This document shows positions 1 through 9,275 of a stretch of 64,000 bases of DNA, one piece after another (the first letter of the stretch is position 1; each line of letters opens with the position of its first letter). Source of the DNA: Cytophagales bacterium (GTDB lineage Bacteria > Bacteroidota > Bacteroidia > Cytophagales > Cyclobacteriaceae); the NCBI GenBank assembly GCA_022360055.1, contig JAKSDO010000187.1, forward strand, positions 124,001 through 188,000. The letters are read 5' to 3'. A program made the position numbers and the translations under genes. The notes under the pieces are model-generated. The model searched no databases. It was not told the origin of the DNA and worked only from the letters and a program-made list of their open reading frames with translations.

Positions 1-1
1 G

Positions 2-280
2 AACCTCAAGAAATATGCAAAGACAGAAAAGTATTTTGACAATATTAAAAATGAATTGGAAGACCTTGAAAAAAAAGCCATGCACAATAAAGAGCATGAT
101 TTAAAAGAATTTGCTTCTGAGATTAAAAATGCCCTTGAAGAAGAAATCGTTAAAAACTATTATTTATTAAAAGGGAATTTCGAATCATCATTTGACAACG
201 ACATGCAGTTGCAAGCTGCACTTGAAATACTAAAAGATTCAACAAGATACGATGGGCTGTTATCTGCTTCTTCGAATTAA
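2..280 (+). CDS. C-terminal processing protease (S41 family), C-terminal fragment
   Basis: The frame is open from the left edge of the window to a TAA at 278-280, so only the last ~92 residues are present. The visible part is highly charged and helical and ends in a conserved-looking tail (ALEILKDSTRYDGLL). This resembles the C-terminal region after the protease and PDZ domains in Bacteroidota carboxy-terminal processing peptidases, which cleave periplasmic proteins. No catalytic Ser/Lys is in view, so the assignment rests on tail similarity alone. A hairpin with a T-run follows at 301-329, which suggests the transcript ends here. Confidence 0.6.
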   Translation, partial: NLKKYAKTEKYFDNIKNELEDLEKKAMHNKEHDLKEFASEIKNALEEEIVKNYYLLKGNFESSFDNDMQLQAALEILKDSTRYDGLLSASSN

Positions 281-300
281 AATGTTAAAGATTTGAAAAT

Positions 301-329
301 AAAGGGCGACAGCAATGTTGCCCTTTTTT
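301..329 (+). terminator. Rho-independent terminator after the S41 protease gene
   Basis: AAGGGCGAC and GTTGCCCTT form a 9-bp stem with one G-T wobble around a 6-nt loop, followed by a T-run. It lies 20 nt after the stop codon and ahead of tsaB. Confidence 0.75.
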
Positions 330-369
330 ATAGCTATAAATTTACATGCTATTTTATTGAAAAAATCGT

Positions 370-1062
370 ATGGCAATAATATTAAGTATAGAGACAGCTA
401 CCAAAACCTCTTCAATAGCCCTCCATAAAGACGGTGCGCTCCTGGCTTCTATGGATACCCACCAGGAAAAATCACATTCCGAATACCTCACTCCGTCGAT
501 TAAGTATTTATTGGAAATAAGTGGCTATAAAAGTATTGAGATTGATGCTGTTGCTGTTTCCAAAGGCCCCGGATCATATACCGGATTACGAATAGGGACT
601 TCCACGGCAAAGGGTATTTGCTACGCGGTAAATGCCGAACTGATCGCTGTTAACACACTTGAGTCCATGGCGTACGGAATGATTCGAACTCAGCATGAAG
701 ATGTCTTATTTTGTCCCATGATCGATGCAAGAAGAATGGAAGTATATTGTCTTGTGGCCAATAACAATCTTGAAATATTAGAAAAAACGCAGGCAAAGAT
801 CATCGATGCATCATCATTTGCTGAATTTCTTGAGAAGAAAAAGGTATTCTTTTTTGGAAATGGATCAGCCAAATGCAAATCGCTGCTGGACCATTCTGAA
901 AATGCGATTTTTCTCGACGAAGTATTTCCGTCCGCAGCGCACATCGGTGCTTTGGCCTGGCGCTCCTATCAAAACAGCCAATTTGAAGATGTTGCTTATT
1001 TCGAGCCATACTACTTAAAAGATTTTATCGCAAAGAAACCATCCGCCAAAAATTTGGTTTGA
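370..1062 (+). CDS. tsaB: tRNA threonylcarbamoyladenosine biosynthesis protein TsaB
   Basis: A 230-residue member of the TsaB (YeaZ) branch of the ASKHA fold. It pairs with TsaD (and TsaE) to make the t6A modification at position 37 of ANN-decoding tRNAs in the cytoplasm. The N-terminus (LSIETATKTSSIAL) is the first ATPase-fold strand-loop; KGPGSYTGLRIGTSTAKG near residues 65-82 is the family signature. The length is typical. TsaB lacks the TsaD metal-binding histidines and is the non-catalytic partner. It starts 40 nt after the upstream terminator; the downstream DUF2480 gene follows after 16 nt, so the two may be co-transcribed. Confidence 0.93.
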   Translation: MAIILSIETATKTSSIALHKDGALLASMDTHQEKSHSEYLTPSIKYLLEISGYKSIEIDAVAVSKGPGSYTGLRIGTSTAKGICYAVNAELIAVNTLESMAYGMIRTQHEDVLFCPMIDARRMEVYCLVANNNLEILEKTQAKIIDASSFAEFLEKKKVFFFGNGSAKCKSLLDHSENAIFLDEVFPSAAHIGALAWRSYQNSQFEDVAYFEPYYLKDFIAKKPSAKNLV

Positions 1063-1078
1063 TGATTAAAGCGTTGTT

Positions 1079-1594
1079 TTGGAAAAGAAGATAATTAACA
1101 GAGTTGCCAATAGCCCGTTAGTTACAATTGACCTGGAAGAGTTGTATACTGAGGGGGAGCGAGTTCTTTTTGACTTAAAGGATAATTTATATCAAGGATT
1201 AATTTTAAGGGAAAAAGATTTCAGAAATTTTATAAAAAGCCATGACTGGACCTATTATCAGGGCAAGCATGTAGCCGTCTATTGTTCGGTGGATGCAATC
1301 ATACCCAAATGGGCATATATGCTGCTGGTTTCAAAATTGGAACCTTATACCAATACGGTCATATACGGAAATCTCGAGCATTTAGAGGAAGAATTATTCA
1401 GGATAGCCCTCAAACGTATAAATCCTGTTGACTACACAAATAAAAAAGTGGTTATTAAAGGATGCAGCCGGATTGAAGTGCCAACTTCAATTTATGCCGA
1501 AATCACAAGATTAATCAGGCCCTATGTCAGCAGTATTATGTACGGAGAGCCCTGCAGTACCGTACCAGTGTATAAAGCTCCAAAAACTTTATGA
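1079..1594 (+). CDS. DUF2480 family protein
   Basis: A 171-residue cytoplasmic protein without signal peptide or membrane segment. The composition and motifs (FDLKDNLYQGLILREKDFR near the N-terminus, then a central KHVAVYCSVDAIIPKWAYM) match DUF2480, a family found almost only in Bacteroidota. Its function is unknown. The only start available is TTG at 1079, because an in-frame stop (TAA, 1067-1069) lies just upstream and no ATG occurs near the start. It is 16 nt downstream of tsaB and probably in the same transcript. Confidence 0.8.
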   Translation: MEKKIINRVANSPLVTIDLEELYTEGERVLFDLKDNLYQGLILREKDFRNFIKSHDWTYYQGKHVAVYCSVDAIIPKWAYMLLVSKLEPYTNTVIYGNLEHLEEELFRIALKRINPVDYTNKKVVIKGCSRIEVPTSIYAEITRLIRPYVSSIMYGEPCSTVPVYKAPKTL

Positions 1595-2048
1595 TTTATA
1601 CTTAACTCATACGGTGAAATCCTCTAAACAGTGGCTATGTTATTTATTTGGTCTTTTATTCTAAAATCTGCAACTGGCAATTTTTTATTATAAAGGTCTT
1701 TTTGCCTACGATTTCGCAAACTATTTTGAAAAAATAAATTGACAATTGCATAAAACATAGTTAATATGCATATATAAATAGCAATTGAGTATTTCTTGGA
1801 CTCATAAATAAGCTATTGCACCCGAAATTGTGATTTGCAAGGCCATTATTTATAGCATTGAATTTATTCAATCGCACGACAGGATTAATTCGTATTAATC
1901 GCATGTTAGCTTATTATCATAATCAACCACTTACCATAGTCTGGATTATTTACTCCGTGTCCACAGGTAGTTGCAGTCAAAGGAGTCGCCCCTTGAAACA
2001 GCTTCATTTGATATTTTACCGAATTGTAACGAGATCTGACCGAAGTTA
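1595..2048 (+). other. AT-rich intergenic region upstream of the first ECF sigma gene
   Basis: No convincing gene. One 63-codon open frame (1858-2049) has no recognisable protein character and is judged fortuitous. The stretch probably holds the promoter of the sigma/FecR/SusCD locus, but I could not find a box pair that clearly fits the Bacteroidota consensus. Confidence 0.5.
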
Positions 2049-2741
2049 ATGCGTATGGCTAGATTACCTATAAAAAAAACTCGCGATCCGGATCCTGCAG
2101 TTGAACACAAATCCCGTATACGTACGCAGGATTTTGCATTGAATATAAGTTCTTCATCCGGCGCAACACCTGGCAGTCCTTTTGATTACAAAAATGATGC
2201 GGAAATTTGGGAGGTATTCAAAAGAGGAGATGAAGCCGCTTTCATTTATATTTATTCGAAGTATTTCGACGAACTTATCAACTACGGGATTCAATTTACC
2301 CCTGACGTAAACCTTATTGAAGATTGTGTTCAGGATCTTTTCATTAAATTGAGAAACAGCAGAAGTAAGCTGGGAAGTATAAAAAAATCAATACGTCTTT
2401 ATTTATTCGTTTCTCTCAAAAGAAAACTGTTTAACCATAAATCCCTGTCCGGTAAAATAGACGTTGCAATAGCTGAGTCGAGTGTTGAATTTGAAATTGT
2501 ACTACCTCAGGAAACTCATTTGATCCACAATGACGTCCTGACCAAAAGGAAGAAAATTTTGGAAAAGGCGATGAAGCAACTGACGAGAAAACAACGGGAA
2601 GCGATCTATTACGTGTACTACAAAAATCTGTCATATCGTGAAGTGACCGAACTAATGAAAATAAAAACCGTAAAGACCCTGCGAAATTTGCTCTACAGAG
2701 CGCTCGGATCGATGAGATCTGTCGCAAAGCACCTTCTTTAG
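2049..2741 (+). CDS. ECF-type RNA polymerase sigma factor (locus 1)
   Basis: A 230-residue sigma-70 family protein. Region 2 is visible around residues 60-110 (FIYIYSKYFDELINYG, then EDCVQDLFIKLRNS). Region 4 is visible around 175-225 (LTRKQREAIYYVYYKNLSYR and a helix-turn-helix ending LLYRALGSM). The ~45 residues before region 2 are low complexity; a second in-frame ATG is at 2055 and the true start could be further in. It is followed by a FecR anti-sigma gene and an STN-bearing SusC, the usual cell-surface-signalling order. It therefore likely activates susCD when substrate binds the receptor. Confidence 0.88.
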   Translation: MRMARLPIKKTRDPDPAVEHKSRIRTQDFALNISSSSGATPGSPFDYKNDAEIWEVFKRGDEAAFIYIYSKYFDELINYGIQFTPDVNLIEDCVQDLFIKLRNSRSKLGSIKKSIRLYLFVSLKRKLFNHKSLSGKIDVAIAESSVEFEIVLPQETHLIHNDVLTKRKKILEKAMKQLTRKQREAIYYVYYKNLSYREVTELMKIKTVKTLRNLLYRALGSMRSVAKHLL

Positions 2742-2923
2742 TTATGCTTTTTTATGGCGCTCTAAACCATCTGATAAATTCAATATTCCAGAAATCAATC
2801 GCCAATAACTGGCAGCGAAACTTTTAATCACAAACCCTTCCCCGGAATTAGTTGATTTTTTTTTAGGTCATTTTGTCGAATGTGCCTTCCTATTAATGAA
2901 GGTGAATATTTAGAAATGGGCGA

Positions 2924-3964
2924 ATGAGAGATTTCGAAAAACTGCTTTTGAACGAAGAATTTATCAAATGGGTAAAAAACCCGACGCATGAGAGTGATTT
3001 ATTTTGGAAAGAATGGTTAAAAGGGAATCCCGATAAACTTGATGATTTCAATTATGCCGTAAGTTTAATTCAGCAGATTCATTATAGAAAGGCTCCGGAA
3101 GATCCGAAAAGGTTTAATCGGGTCTTGAACAATATTCTTCAGGAAGACACGAACGACAATCGAACAAAACGAAGGAAAAATAAACATTTCATTTTTTTGG
3201 GGCTGGAAGCTTGGGTTAAAATCGCTGCAGTTGTTTCGTTCATATTGGTATTCTCATACATTGCAAGAGTTAATGTCCCAACGACAGCCGGTGAACCTGT
3301 AATAAATTGCATAACCAAAGAAAACCCGATGGGCAGAAAGTCAACGATCTTTTTGCCTGATTGTACGATAGTTACTTTAAATGCCGGAAGCAGCATTACG
3401 TTTCCGGAAAGATTCACCAGGGAATTCAGAGATGTGAAATTGACCGGGGAAGCATTCTTTGATGTATCCGAAAACAAACTCCAGCCCTTCCGGGTGAAAG
3501 CAAGAGGTATCTATACCGTTGCATTGGGCACTTCATTCAATGTCAAGGCCTACGAAACCGACTCCAATATCAGCGTTTCGCTCGATGAAGGTTTGGTGAA
3601 AATTAATGGGGTCCAAAGACAATCCGGGAGTTCTTATTTTCTCAATCCAGGTGAGAAAATTGTTTATAATCCGGAGTTGGGCGATGTTGAAAAGCTCAAA
3701 TTCGACAGAGATTTAGAACTCGCTTGGAAAGACGGAATACTTGTATTTAAACAAACAAATCTCAGAGATTTTGTTCATACCATCGAACGATGGTACGGAG
3801 TCCGTGTCGAACTCACCGGTGATATGGATGTAGAGTGCAGCGTAAACGGAAGGTTTGAAAACGAAATTTTATTAAACGTGCTGGAAAGCTTGCAATATTC
3901 GATCTCTGGAGATGTAAAATATAAGCTTCAGGATAAAACCGTAAAACTTCAAATTAAAAACTAG
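2924..3964 (+). CDS. FecR-family anti-sigma regulator (locus 1)
   Basis: A 346-residue single-pass inner-membrane regulator. Residues 1-85 form the cytoplasmic part expected to hold the sigma factor. One membrane helix follows near 92-112 (AWVKIAAVVSFILVFSYIA). The periplasmic FecR domain comes next (STIFLPDCTIVTLNAGSSI, LTGEAFFDVSENKLQPFRV, VALGTSFNVKAY), and then a C-terminal STN-like/DUF4974 region (FKQTNLRDFVHTIERWYGV). It lies 182 nt after the sigma gene and ahead of susC. By family knowledge it relays the signal from the STN domain of the outer-membrane receptor to the sigma factor. Confidence 0.93.
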   Translation: MRDFEKLLLNEEFIKWVKNPTHESDLFWKEWLKGNPDKLDDFNYAVSLIQQIHYRKAPEDPKRFNRVLNNILQEDTNDNRTKRRKNKHFIFLGLEAWVKIAAVVSFILVFSYIARVNVPTTAGEPVINCITKENPMGRKSTIFLPDCTIVTLNAGSSITFPERFTREFRDVKLTGEAFFDVSENKLQPFRVKARGIYTVALGTSFNVKAYETDSNISVSLDEGLVKINGVQRQSGSSYFLNPGEKIVYNPELGDVEKLKFDRDLELAWKDGILVFKQTNLRDFVHTIERWYGVRVELTGDMDVECSVNGRFENEILLNVLESLQYSISGDVKYKLQDKTVKLQIKN

Positions 3965-3993
3965 AACTATGGAAACGAAATTTGATTCATCCT

Positions 3994-4021
3994 AAAAAAC
4001 CGGAGTAGAACTCCGGTTTTT
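3994..4021 (+). terminator. Rho-independent terminator between fecR and susC
   Basis: AAAACCGGAG and CTCCGGTTTT form a perfect 10-bp stem around a 5-nt loop, followed by T. It separates the regulator transcript from the susCD transcript. Confidence 0.85.
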
Positions 4022-4029
4022 CTCCTGAT

Positions 4030-4061
4030 TTTGGCGGCCACCAAAATACAGGGTAGCTTAA
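4030..4061 (+). promoter_or_regulatory. Putative susC promoter
   Basis: TTTG at 4030-4033 is followed by a 20-nt spacer and TAGCTTAA at 4054-4061. This fits the Bacteroidota housekeeping pattern TTTG-N19~21-TAnnTTTG with two mismatches in the second box. It lies after the terminator and 30 nt before the susC ATG. If susC is instead driven by the neighbouring ECF factor the true boxes will differ. Confidence 0.4.
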
Positions 4062-4091
4062 TTATTATTATAAATAAACACTTATAAAGTT

Positions 4092-7000
4092 ATGAAAAAT
4101 AAACTTTTACGACTACTAACAATGTTGTCAAAAATTATATTTTACGGAATAGCAACACAAGTACTATGCTTAGGCATGTTGCTTGCATATGACGGTGTTT
4201 CGCAAAATATCAAACCGATAAGCGAAGTTAACCTCAACTTTAGGACGGACCAGGTATCCATCCAAACCGTTTTCGATCAGATCGAGTCTAAAACGGATTA
4301 CCACTTTTTTTACGATGAGACCATTATAGATACCCGGAAAATGGTCACCTTAAAAAAAGGGAAGAGATCAATTTCAGACGTATTGTTGAATATTTCAAAA
4401 CAATCACACTATAAATTCAAACAGATCAACAAAGTAATTAATGTCAACCTGGTCGATGATTTGAGCGCGGATGATAACGTCTCTATCGAAATTGTCAATC
4501 AGGACCGGACGGTAACCGGCACGGTCAACGAAGCAGACACCGGAGATCCGATTCCCGGAGCCAATGTAGTAGTGAAAGGAACCACAAATGGTACGGTAAC
4601 AGATTTGGATGGAAATTATTCACTAAATATTTCAGGGCAGGAAGATGTGCTTGTTTTCTCATTTGTCGGATTTGTAAGTCAGGAAATAGCGGTCGGGAAT
4701 CAGTCCGTGATCACGGTTTCGCTGGCTTCAGATGTAACCGCACTATCCGAGGTGGTGGTTATCGGATACGGCACAGTTAAAAAAAGCGACCTGACCGGTT
4801 CGGTAACCTCGGTAAAGGAGTCGGATTTCAACAAAGGTATCTATGCCTCGCCGGATGCATTATTGCAGGGAAGGGCTCCTGGAGTCCATGTCTTCAGCAA
4901 CGATGGAACTCCGGGAGGAGGTACGACCGTCAGGATCAGGGGAAATTCATCAGTGAGAGCCGGTAACCAGCCGCTTTATGTCGTTGACGGTGTCCCGTTA
5001 GACGGGCGGTCCGCAAAGCCGGGACTGGACGCTCCGGAACAGGGCGGGTCCCCCGAATCAAATCCACTCAACTTCTTAAATCCAAATGACATCGCCTCCA
5101 TGGAAGTATTAAAAGATGCTTCGGCCACTGCCATTTATGGATCAAGAGGAGCAAACGGGGTAATAATTATTACAACTAAAAAAGGGAAAAGCGGCGCGCC
5201 GGTAGTCGATTTCACTGCTTCACTTGGCGCATCAAGAATGGCCAATTCCATCGAGGTACTGAGCGGTGGCGAATATCGCGCCGCACTAAATGATTACGGG
5301 TTAACCGGTGGCGATTTCGGGGGCGACGAAGATGCAATGGATTACATCACGCGTACGGCCATGGTCCAAAACTATAATATGTCTGTTGGAGGTGGAGGTG
5401 AAAATGGTAATTACCGCGTTTCGTTTGGATACTTGGATCAGCCCGGGATCATTAAATCGACCGGTATCAAGAAATATAACTTTAGCACCAACGGAAGTTT
5501 CAATTTTATCGAAGACCGCTTCAAAATAGATTTCAATGTAACTTCCGGCGTCTGGAACGAAGATGGAGCATCCATTACGAATTCCGCCGGCTTCACGGGA
5601 GATTTAATTGCCCAGGCATTGCAGTGGAATCCGACCAGACCATTGTTGCTACCGGATGGAACGCCTGATATTGAGCTGGGATCATCTACCATAAATCCTG
5701 CCGGAAACCTGGAACATTATTCCGATAAATCAAGAGTGACAAATATACTGGCAAGCTTGGCGCCCTCGATTGTGATCACGAAATCTTTAGTTTACAAATT
5801 TCAGGTGAGCCTGTTTCAGAGCGTGGGTTCCAGAGAGACACAAATTGGGAAAGAGCTGAATGTACAGGGAGTCGAAGGCAGAGGATGGGCCGGTATTGCC
5901 AATAATCGGCTGAGTACACAGCAATATACGCATACGTTGAGCTACGACAAAGAACTGACTTCTTCGCTCTATTTAAATGCGGTTTTAGGTTATGAATATC
6001 AAGTATTTGCCAATAAAGGGTTTGGGATGAGCGCACAGGATTTCCTGGTCGACGATCTTCCTTATACGGATTATATGTGGAACTCTTCTCAATCGAGCAG
6101 GCTGATCGACAGAAGGGATGCCACAAAATCCACCGGGCAGAGTTTTACGGACCCTTCCTCCAAGCTTCAATCCTTTTTCGGAAGATTCAATTTTAACATC
6201 GATGAAAAATACCTGATTACAGCTACGTTCAGGGCAGACGGTTCAAGTAAGTTCGGAGAGAATAACCGCTATGGATATTTTCCGTCATTTGCCGGTAAAT
6301 GGAACCTCGCAAATGAAGATTTCCTGACCAATTCCGATTTTATAAATACACTGAGCTTACGCGTCGGATGGGGTCAAACCGGCAACCAGGAATTCCCTGC
6401 CGGAGCTTCTCAGGAAAGATATGCTCTGGGCAAAAACCAAGTATTTGACGGATTGGAGAATGTGGCAAACCCCGACCTGAAGTGGGAAACCTCATCTACT
6501 ATAAATATCGGTATAGATTATGCTTTTCTCGATGCCAAAATCACAGGCACGCTGGAATACTTTAATAAAACAACCGAAGATTTGCTGTTCAATTTTAAAT
6601 CCATCCCCCCGGCACCCGGAAGTAGGTATTGGACCAATTTGGAAGGAAAGCTAATAAATAAAGGGTTTGAGTTTGCTATTAATTACCAACCGATCAATAC
6701 CCAAAGGTCCGTATTGGAATTCGGGCTTAACATGTCGTTTCTGGACAACGTCTTGAAAGAGTACAATGGTCCGGATGTTTTAACCGGTAATCTCGACGGA
6801 CAGGGCATTTCAAATACCACTATTCAAAGAATAGTGAATGACAAACCTATAAATGCATTTTATCTAAGAGAATGGAATGGTTTGGACGAATCGGGTTTTG
6901 ATGATCTTACGGACGATGGGAATAGTTTCTTCTACATTGGAGATCCGAACCCCGACGTGCTTCTCGGGTTTACAGCCACGTATCAGATAGGAAAATTGGA

Positions 7001-7415
7001 TTTCGTAGCGAACTTCTACGGCGCATTTGGCCATCAGATTTACAACAATACCGCAAACACCGTCTTGCCGATTGGCAACCTCGGCTCAAGGAACATTGCA
7101 AAGGCCATTGTCGAACAACCGGTTAAAGAATCTACCGCCAATTCAATAAAGGCGTCAACCCGCTACCTGGAAGACGGAGATTATTTCAAGTTCACCAATT
7201 TCGCTGTGTCCTATTCCGCAGGGGATTTATACTTTGTCAAAAACATCAGATTCTCGCTAACAGGACAGAACTTGTTTACGATCACCAATTATTCGGGATT
7301 TGATCCCGAGGTAAATACGGATAAATCCCGGGACGATGTGCCTTCATTTGGGATAGAATATACGGCTTATCCTACTCCTAGAACGTTTATTTTAGGGGTT
7401 AACTTCTCTTTTTAG
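4092..7415 (+). CDS. SusC/RagA-type TonB-dependent outer-membrane transporter with STN domain
   Basis: A 1107-residue barrel that imports a ligand bound by its SusD lid, powered by TonB. After a signal peptide (to about residue 38) comes an STN domain (about 47-120, VSIQTVFDQIESKTDYHFFY). A carboxypeptidase-regulatory-like beta domain follows (about 138-220, GDPIPGANVVVKGTTNGTVT), then the SusC-type plug (SEVVVIGYGTVKKSDLTG; PLYVVDGVP; ATAIYGSRGANGVIIITTKK). The barrel ends in an aromatic C-terminus (GVNFSF). The STN domain fits the upstream FecR/sigma pair, so the receptor probably also signals. susD follows after 44 nt. The substrate cannot be read from sequence; no glycoside hydrolase is adjacent. 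Confidence 0.96.
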   Translation: MKNKLLRLLTMLSKIIFYGIATQVLCLGMLLAYDGVSQNIKPISEVNLNFRTDQVSIQTVFDQIESKTDYHFFYDETIIDTRKMVTLKKGKRSISDVLLNISKQSHYKFKQINKVINVNLVDDLSADDNVSIEIVNQDRTVTGTVNEADTGDPIPGANVVVKGTTNGTVTDLDGNYSLNISGQEDVLVFSFVGFVSQEIAVGNQSVITVSLASDVTALSEVVVIGYGTVKKSDLTGSVTSVKESDFNKGIYASPDALLQGRAPGVHVFSNDGTPGGGTTVRIRGNSSVRAGNQPLYVVDGVPLDGRSAKPGLDAPEQGGSPESNPLNFLNPNDIASMEVLKDASATAIYGSRGANGVIIITTKKGKSGAPVVDFTASLGASRMANSIEVLSGGEYRAALNDYGLTGGDFGGDEDAMDYITRTAMVQNYNMSVGGGGENGNYRVSFGYLDQPGIIKSTGIKKYNFSTNGSFNFIEDRFKIDFNVTSGVWNEDGASITNSAGFTGDLIAQALQWNPTRPLLLPDGTPDIELGSSTINPAGNLEHYSDKSRVTNILASLAPSIVITKSLVYKFQVSLFQSVGSRETQIGKELNVQGVEGRGWAGIANNRLSTQQYTHTLSYDKELTSSLYLNAVLGYEYQVFANKGFGMSAQDFLVDDLPYTDYMWNSSQSSRLIDRRDATKSTGQSFTDPSSKLQSFFGRFNFNIDEKYLITATFRADGSSKFGENNRYGYFPSFAGKWNLANEDFLTNSDFINTLSLRVGWGQTGNQEFPAGASQERYALGKNQVFDGLENVANPDLKWETSSTINIGIDYAFLDAKITGTLEYFNKTTEDLLFNFKSIPPAPGSRYWTNLEGKLINKGFEFAINYQPINTQRSVLEFGLNMSFLDNVLKEYNGPDVLTGNLDGQGISNTTIQRIVNDKPINAFYLREWNGLDESGFDDLTDDGNSFFYIGDPNPDVLLGFTATYQIGKLDFVANFYGAFGHQIYNNTANTVLPIGNLGSRNIAKAIVEQPVKESTANSIKASTRYLEDGDYFKFTNFAVSYSAGDLYFVKNIRFSLTGQNLFTITNYSGFDPEVNTDKSRDDVPSFGIEYTAYPTPRTFILGVNFSF

Positions 7416-7459
7416 AGAACCAAGACTCAAGAATTTGATAACTAAGAATATTTGATACA

Positions 7460-9007
7460 ATGAATAAAATAAGTAAAATATCGTTTCTAATTGTCTTATT
7501 GATGCTCAGCGGAGTAGTTTCATGTAGTTTGGACGAAGAACTCAATGACACGTTGAATACCGAGCAGGGTAAGGCAGTGACCACTGTAGATGCACTGCTA
7601 AAAGCAGCATATGAATCAATGAGACTGCCTTATCAGGATCAATCGAGATACTGGGCAGCTACGGAACATACAACTGATGAAGCCATGGGGCCTACGAGAG
7701 GTGGCGACTGGGATGATAATGGTGTGTGGAGAGTGTTGCACGATCATACCTGGGATGCAGACCATGCTTTTCTTGGCGACACGTTTAGCGAGTTGTTGCG
7801 CGTTTCTTTTAAAGCCACGGATATTCTTACATTCGACCCCTCTCCGAGACAAGCGGCCGAAGCGCTTTTCCTAAGAGCATTCATCATGTTTACGGTCGCA
7901 GATGGCTGGGATCAGGTGCCCTTTAGGGAGCCCGGGGAAAACCTACTCCTTCCTTCGAGTGTAATTAGAGGTGAAGAAGCCATAAATAAGGTGATCAGCG
8001 ACGTTGAGATGATTATGGGCGACCTTCCGGACGGACCGGCAAGCAAATCAAACAAAGATGCTGCCAGAGCGCTTTTGATGAAAGCGTATCTGAATCGAGG
8101 AGTTTTCAAAAACAGGCAATCACCTACATTTGAGGTATCCGATATGAACAAAGTCATCGAATTGGCAGATGAAATCACTGCAAGTCCGAGGAACTATGAG
8201 ATATCGGAAAATGTGTATGATAATTTTGCACCGAATAACGGTGAAATATCTACAGAGAACATTTTCACAAATGAAAACATTCCGGGACAGCCCGGAGACG
8301 GAAACAGCGTCCGCTCCAGATGGTTCTGCACGCTGCATTATAATCAGAATCCCAGCGGGTGGAACGGATTTACCACAATAGCAGATTTCTATGATAAGTT
8401 CGATTCCAATGATCTGAGATTAACTGATGAATATGAAGGACAAACCGATAAATCCGGTATCAAAATGGGTTTTCTAATCGGACAGCAATTCGATTCTGCC
8501 GGTACTGCGCTGCAGGATAGAAAAGGCAATCCGCTTTCATTTACAAAAGAGGTCAGCTTAAAAGAAATCGGCAATGACCTGGAAGTGAAAGGGATTCGTG
8601 TAATCAAGTATCCGATCGATTATAATAACGGTGACGACATAGATAATGATTTGGTGATCTACAGGTATGCCGATGTATTGCTCATGAAAGCGGAAGCCAT
8701 TCTTCGGGGTGGTACGCCTACAAATGGCGATACGCCTTTAAGTCTGGTAAACTCCATCAGAGAAAAGAGAGGTGTCGGTCTTCTGACCTCCGTTGATTTG
8801 GATCTGCTGCTCGATGAGCGCGGATTTGAACTATACTGGGAAGGCCATCGGCGCCAGGATTTAATCAGATTTGGTAAATTTTTGGATGCTTACAGTGAAA
8901 AGCCTGTTTCGGGACCTGAGCGATTGTTGTTTGCAATCCCTTCGGCAGAGCTGGCTGTTAATCCTAATTTAGAGCAAAATCCCGGATACGTTGATGCAAC
9001 GAACTAG
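7460..9007 (+). CDS. SusD/RagB-type surface nutrient-binding lipoprotein
   Basis: A 515-residue lipoprotein with a lipobox at the end of the signal peptide (LSGVVSCSLDEEL, Cys near residue 22). The fold shows the usual TPR-like helices (ARALLMKAYLNRGVF). The C-terminal RagB/SusD signature is VIYRYADVLLMKAEAI, then LLLDERGFELYWEGHRRQDL. It forms the ligand-binding lid on the SusC barrel. The gene is 44 nt after susC and is closed by a strong terminator at 9030-9063, so the two FG-GAP genes downstream are probably transcribed separately or by read-through. Confidence 0.95.
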   Translation: MNKISKISFLIVLLMLSGVVSCSLDEELNDTLNTEQGKAVTTVDALLKAAYESMRLPYQDQSRYWAATEHTTDEAMGPTRGGDWDDNGVWRVLHDHTWDADHAFLGDTFSELLRVSFKATDILTFDPSPRQAAEALFLRAFIMFTVADGWDQVPFREPGENLLLPSSVIRGEEAINKVISDVEMIMGDLPDGPASKSNKDAARALLMKAYLNRGVFKNRQSPTFEVSDMNKVIELADEITASPRNYEISENVYDNFAPNNGEISTENIFTNENIPGQPGDGNSVRSRWFCTLHYNQNPSGWNGFTTIADFYDKFDSNDLRLTDEYEGQTDKSGIKMGFLIGQQFDSAGTALQDRKGNPLSFTKEVSLKEIGNDLEVKGIRVIKYPIDYNNGDDIDNDLVIYRYADVLLMKAEAILRGGTPTNGDTPLSLVNSIREKRGVGLLTSVDLDLLLDERGFELYWEGHRRQDLIRFGKFLDAYSEKPVSGPERLLFAIPSAELAVNPNLEQNPGYVDATN

Positions 9008-9029
9008 GTAAGAATTATTTGCTTTCATG

Positions 9030-9063
9030 AAAGGTTGCCTATGGGAATTAGGCAACCTTTTTT
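9030..9063 (+). terminator. Strong rho-independent terminator after susD
   Basis: AAAGGTTGCCTA and TAGGCAACCTTT form a perfect 12-bp stem around a 7-nt loop with a T-run. It lies inside the longest possible version of the next frame (from 9027), which is why the later ATG at 9276 is preferred for that gene. Confidence 0.9.
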
Positions 9064-9275
9064 CCGTTTTCGATTATGTATTAAAAACGCCTTGCCCGAA
9101 TGCTGCTACTTTCATGTTTAATCCCCGGTTTGTTAAAATCTCATCAGTTATAGTGTATGCAGGTAGTCCGGTCCCAAAGACAAATGCGCAAGAAGGCTCT
9201 TTTATCCGTCTCAACTCAATCCGCTCACCTCATAAGATTACCTTCATTTTTTTGGACGTTAAAACAAAACATCGG

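Noticed and set aside
1858-2049. 63-codon open frame before the first sigma gene
   Set aside because: No family features, no signal or helix pattern; lies in AT-rich intergenic sequence.
9027-9275. N-terminal extension of the first FG-GAP protein
   Set aside because: It covers the strong susD terminator at 9030-9063, and a lipoprotein signal begins at the later ATG 9276.
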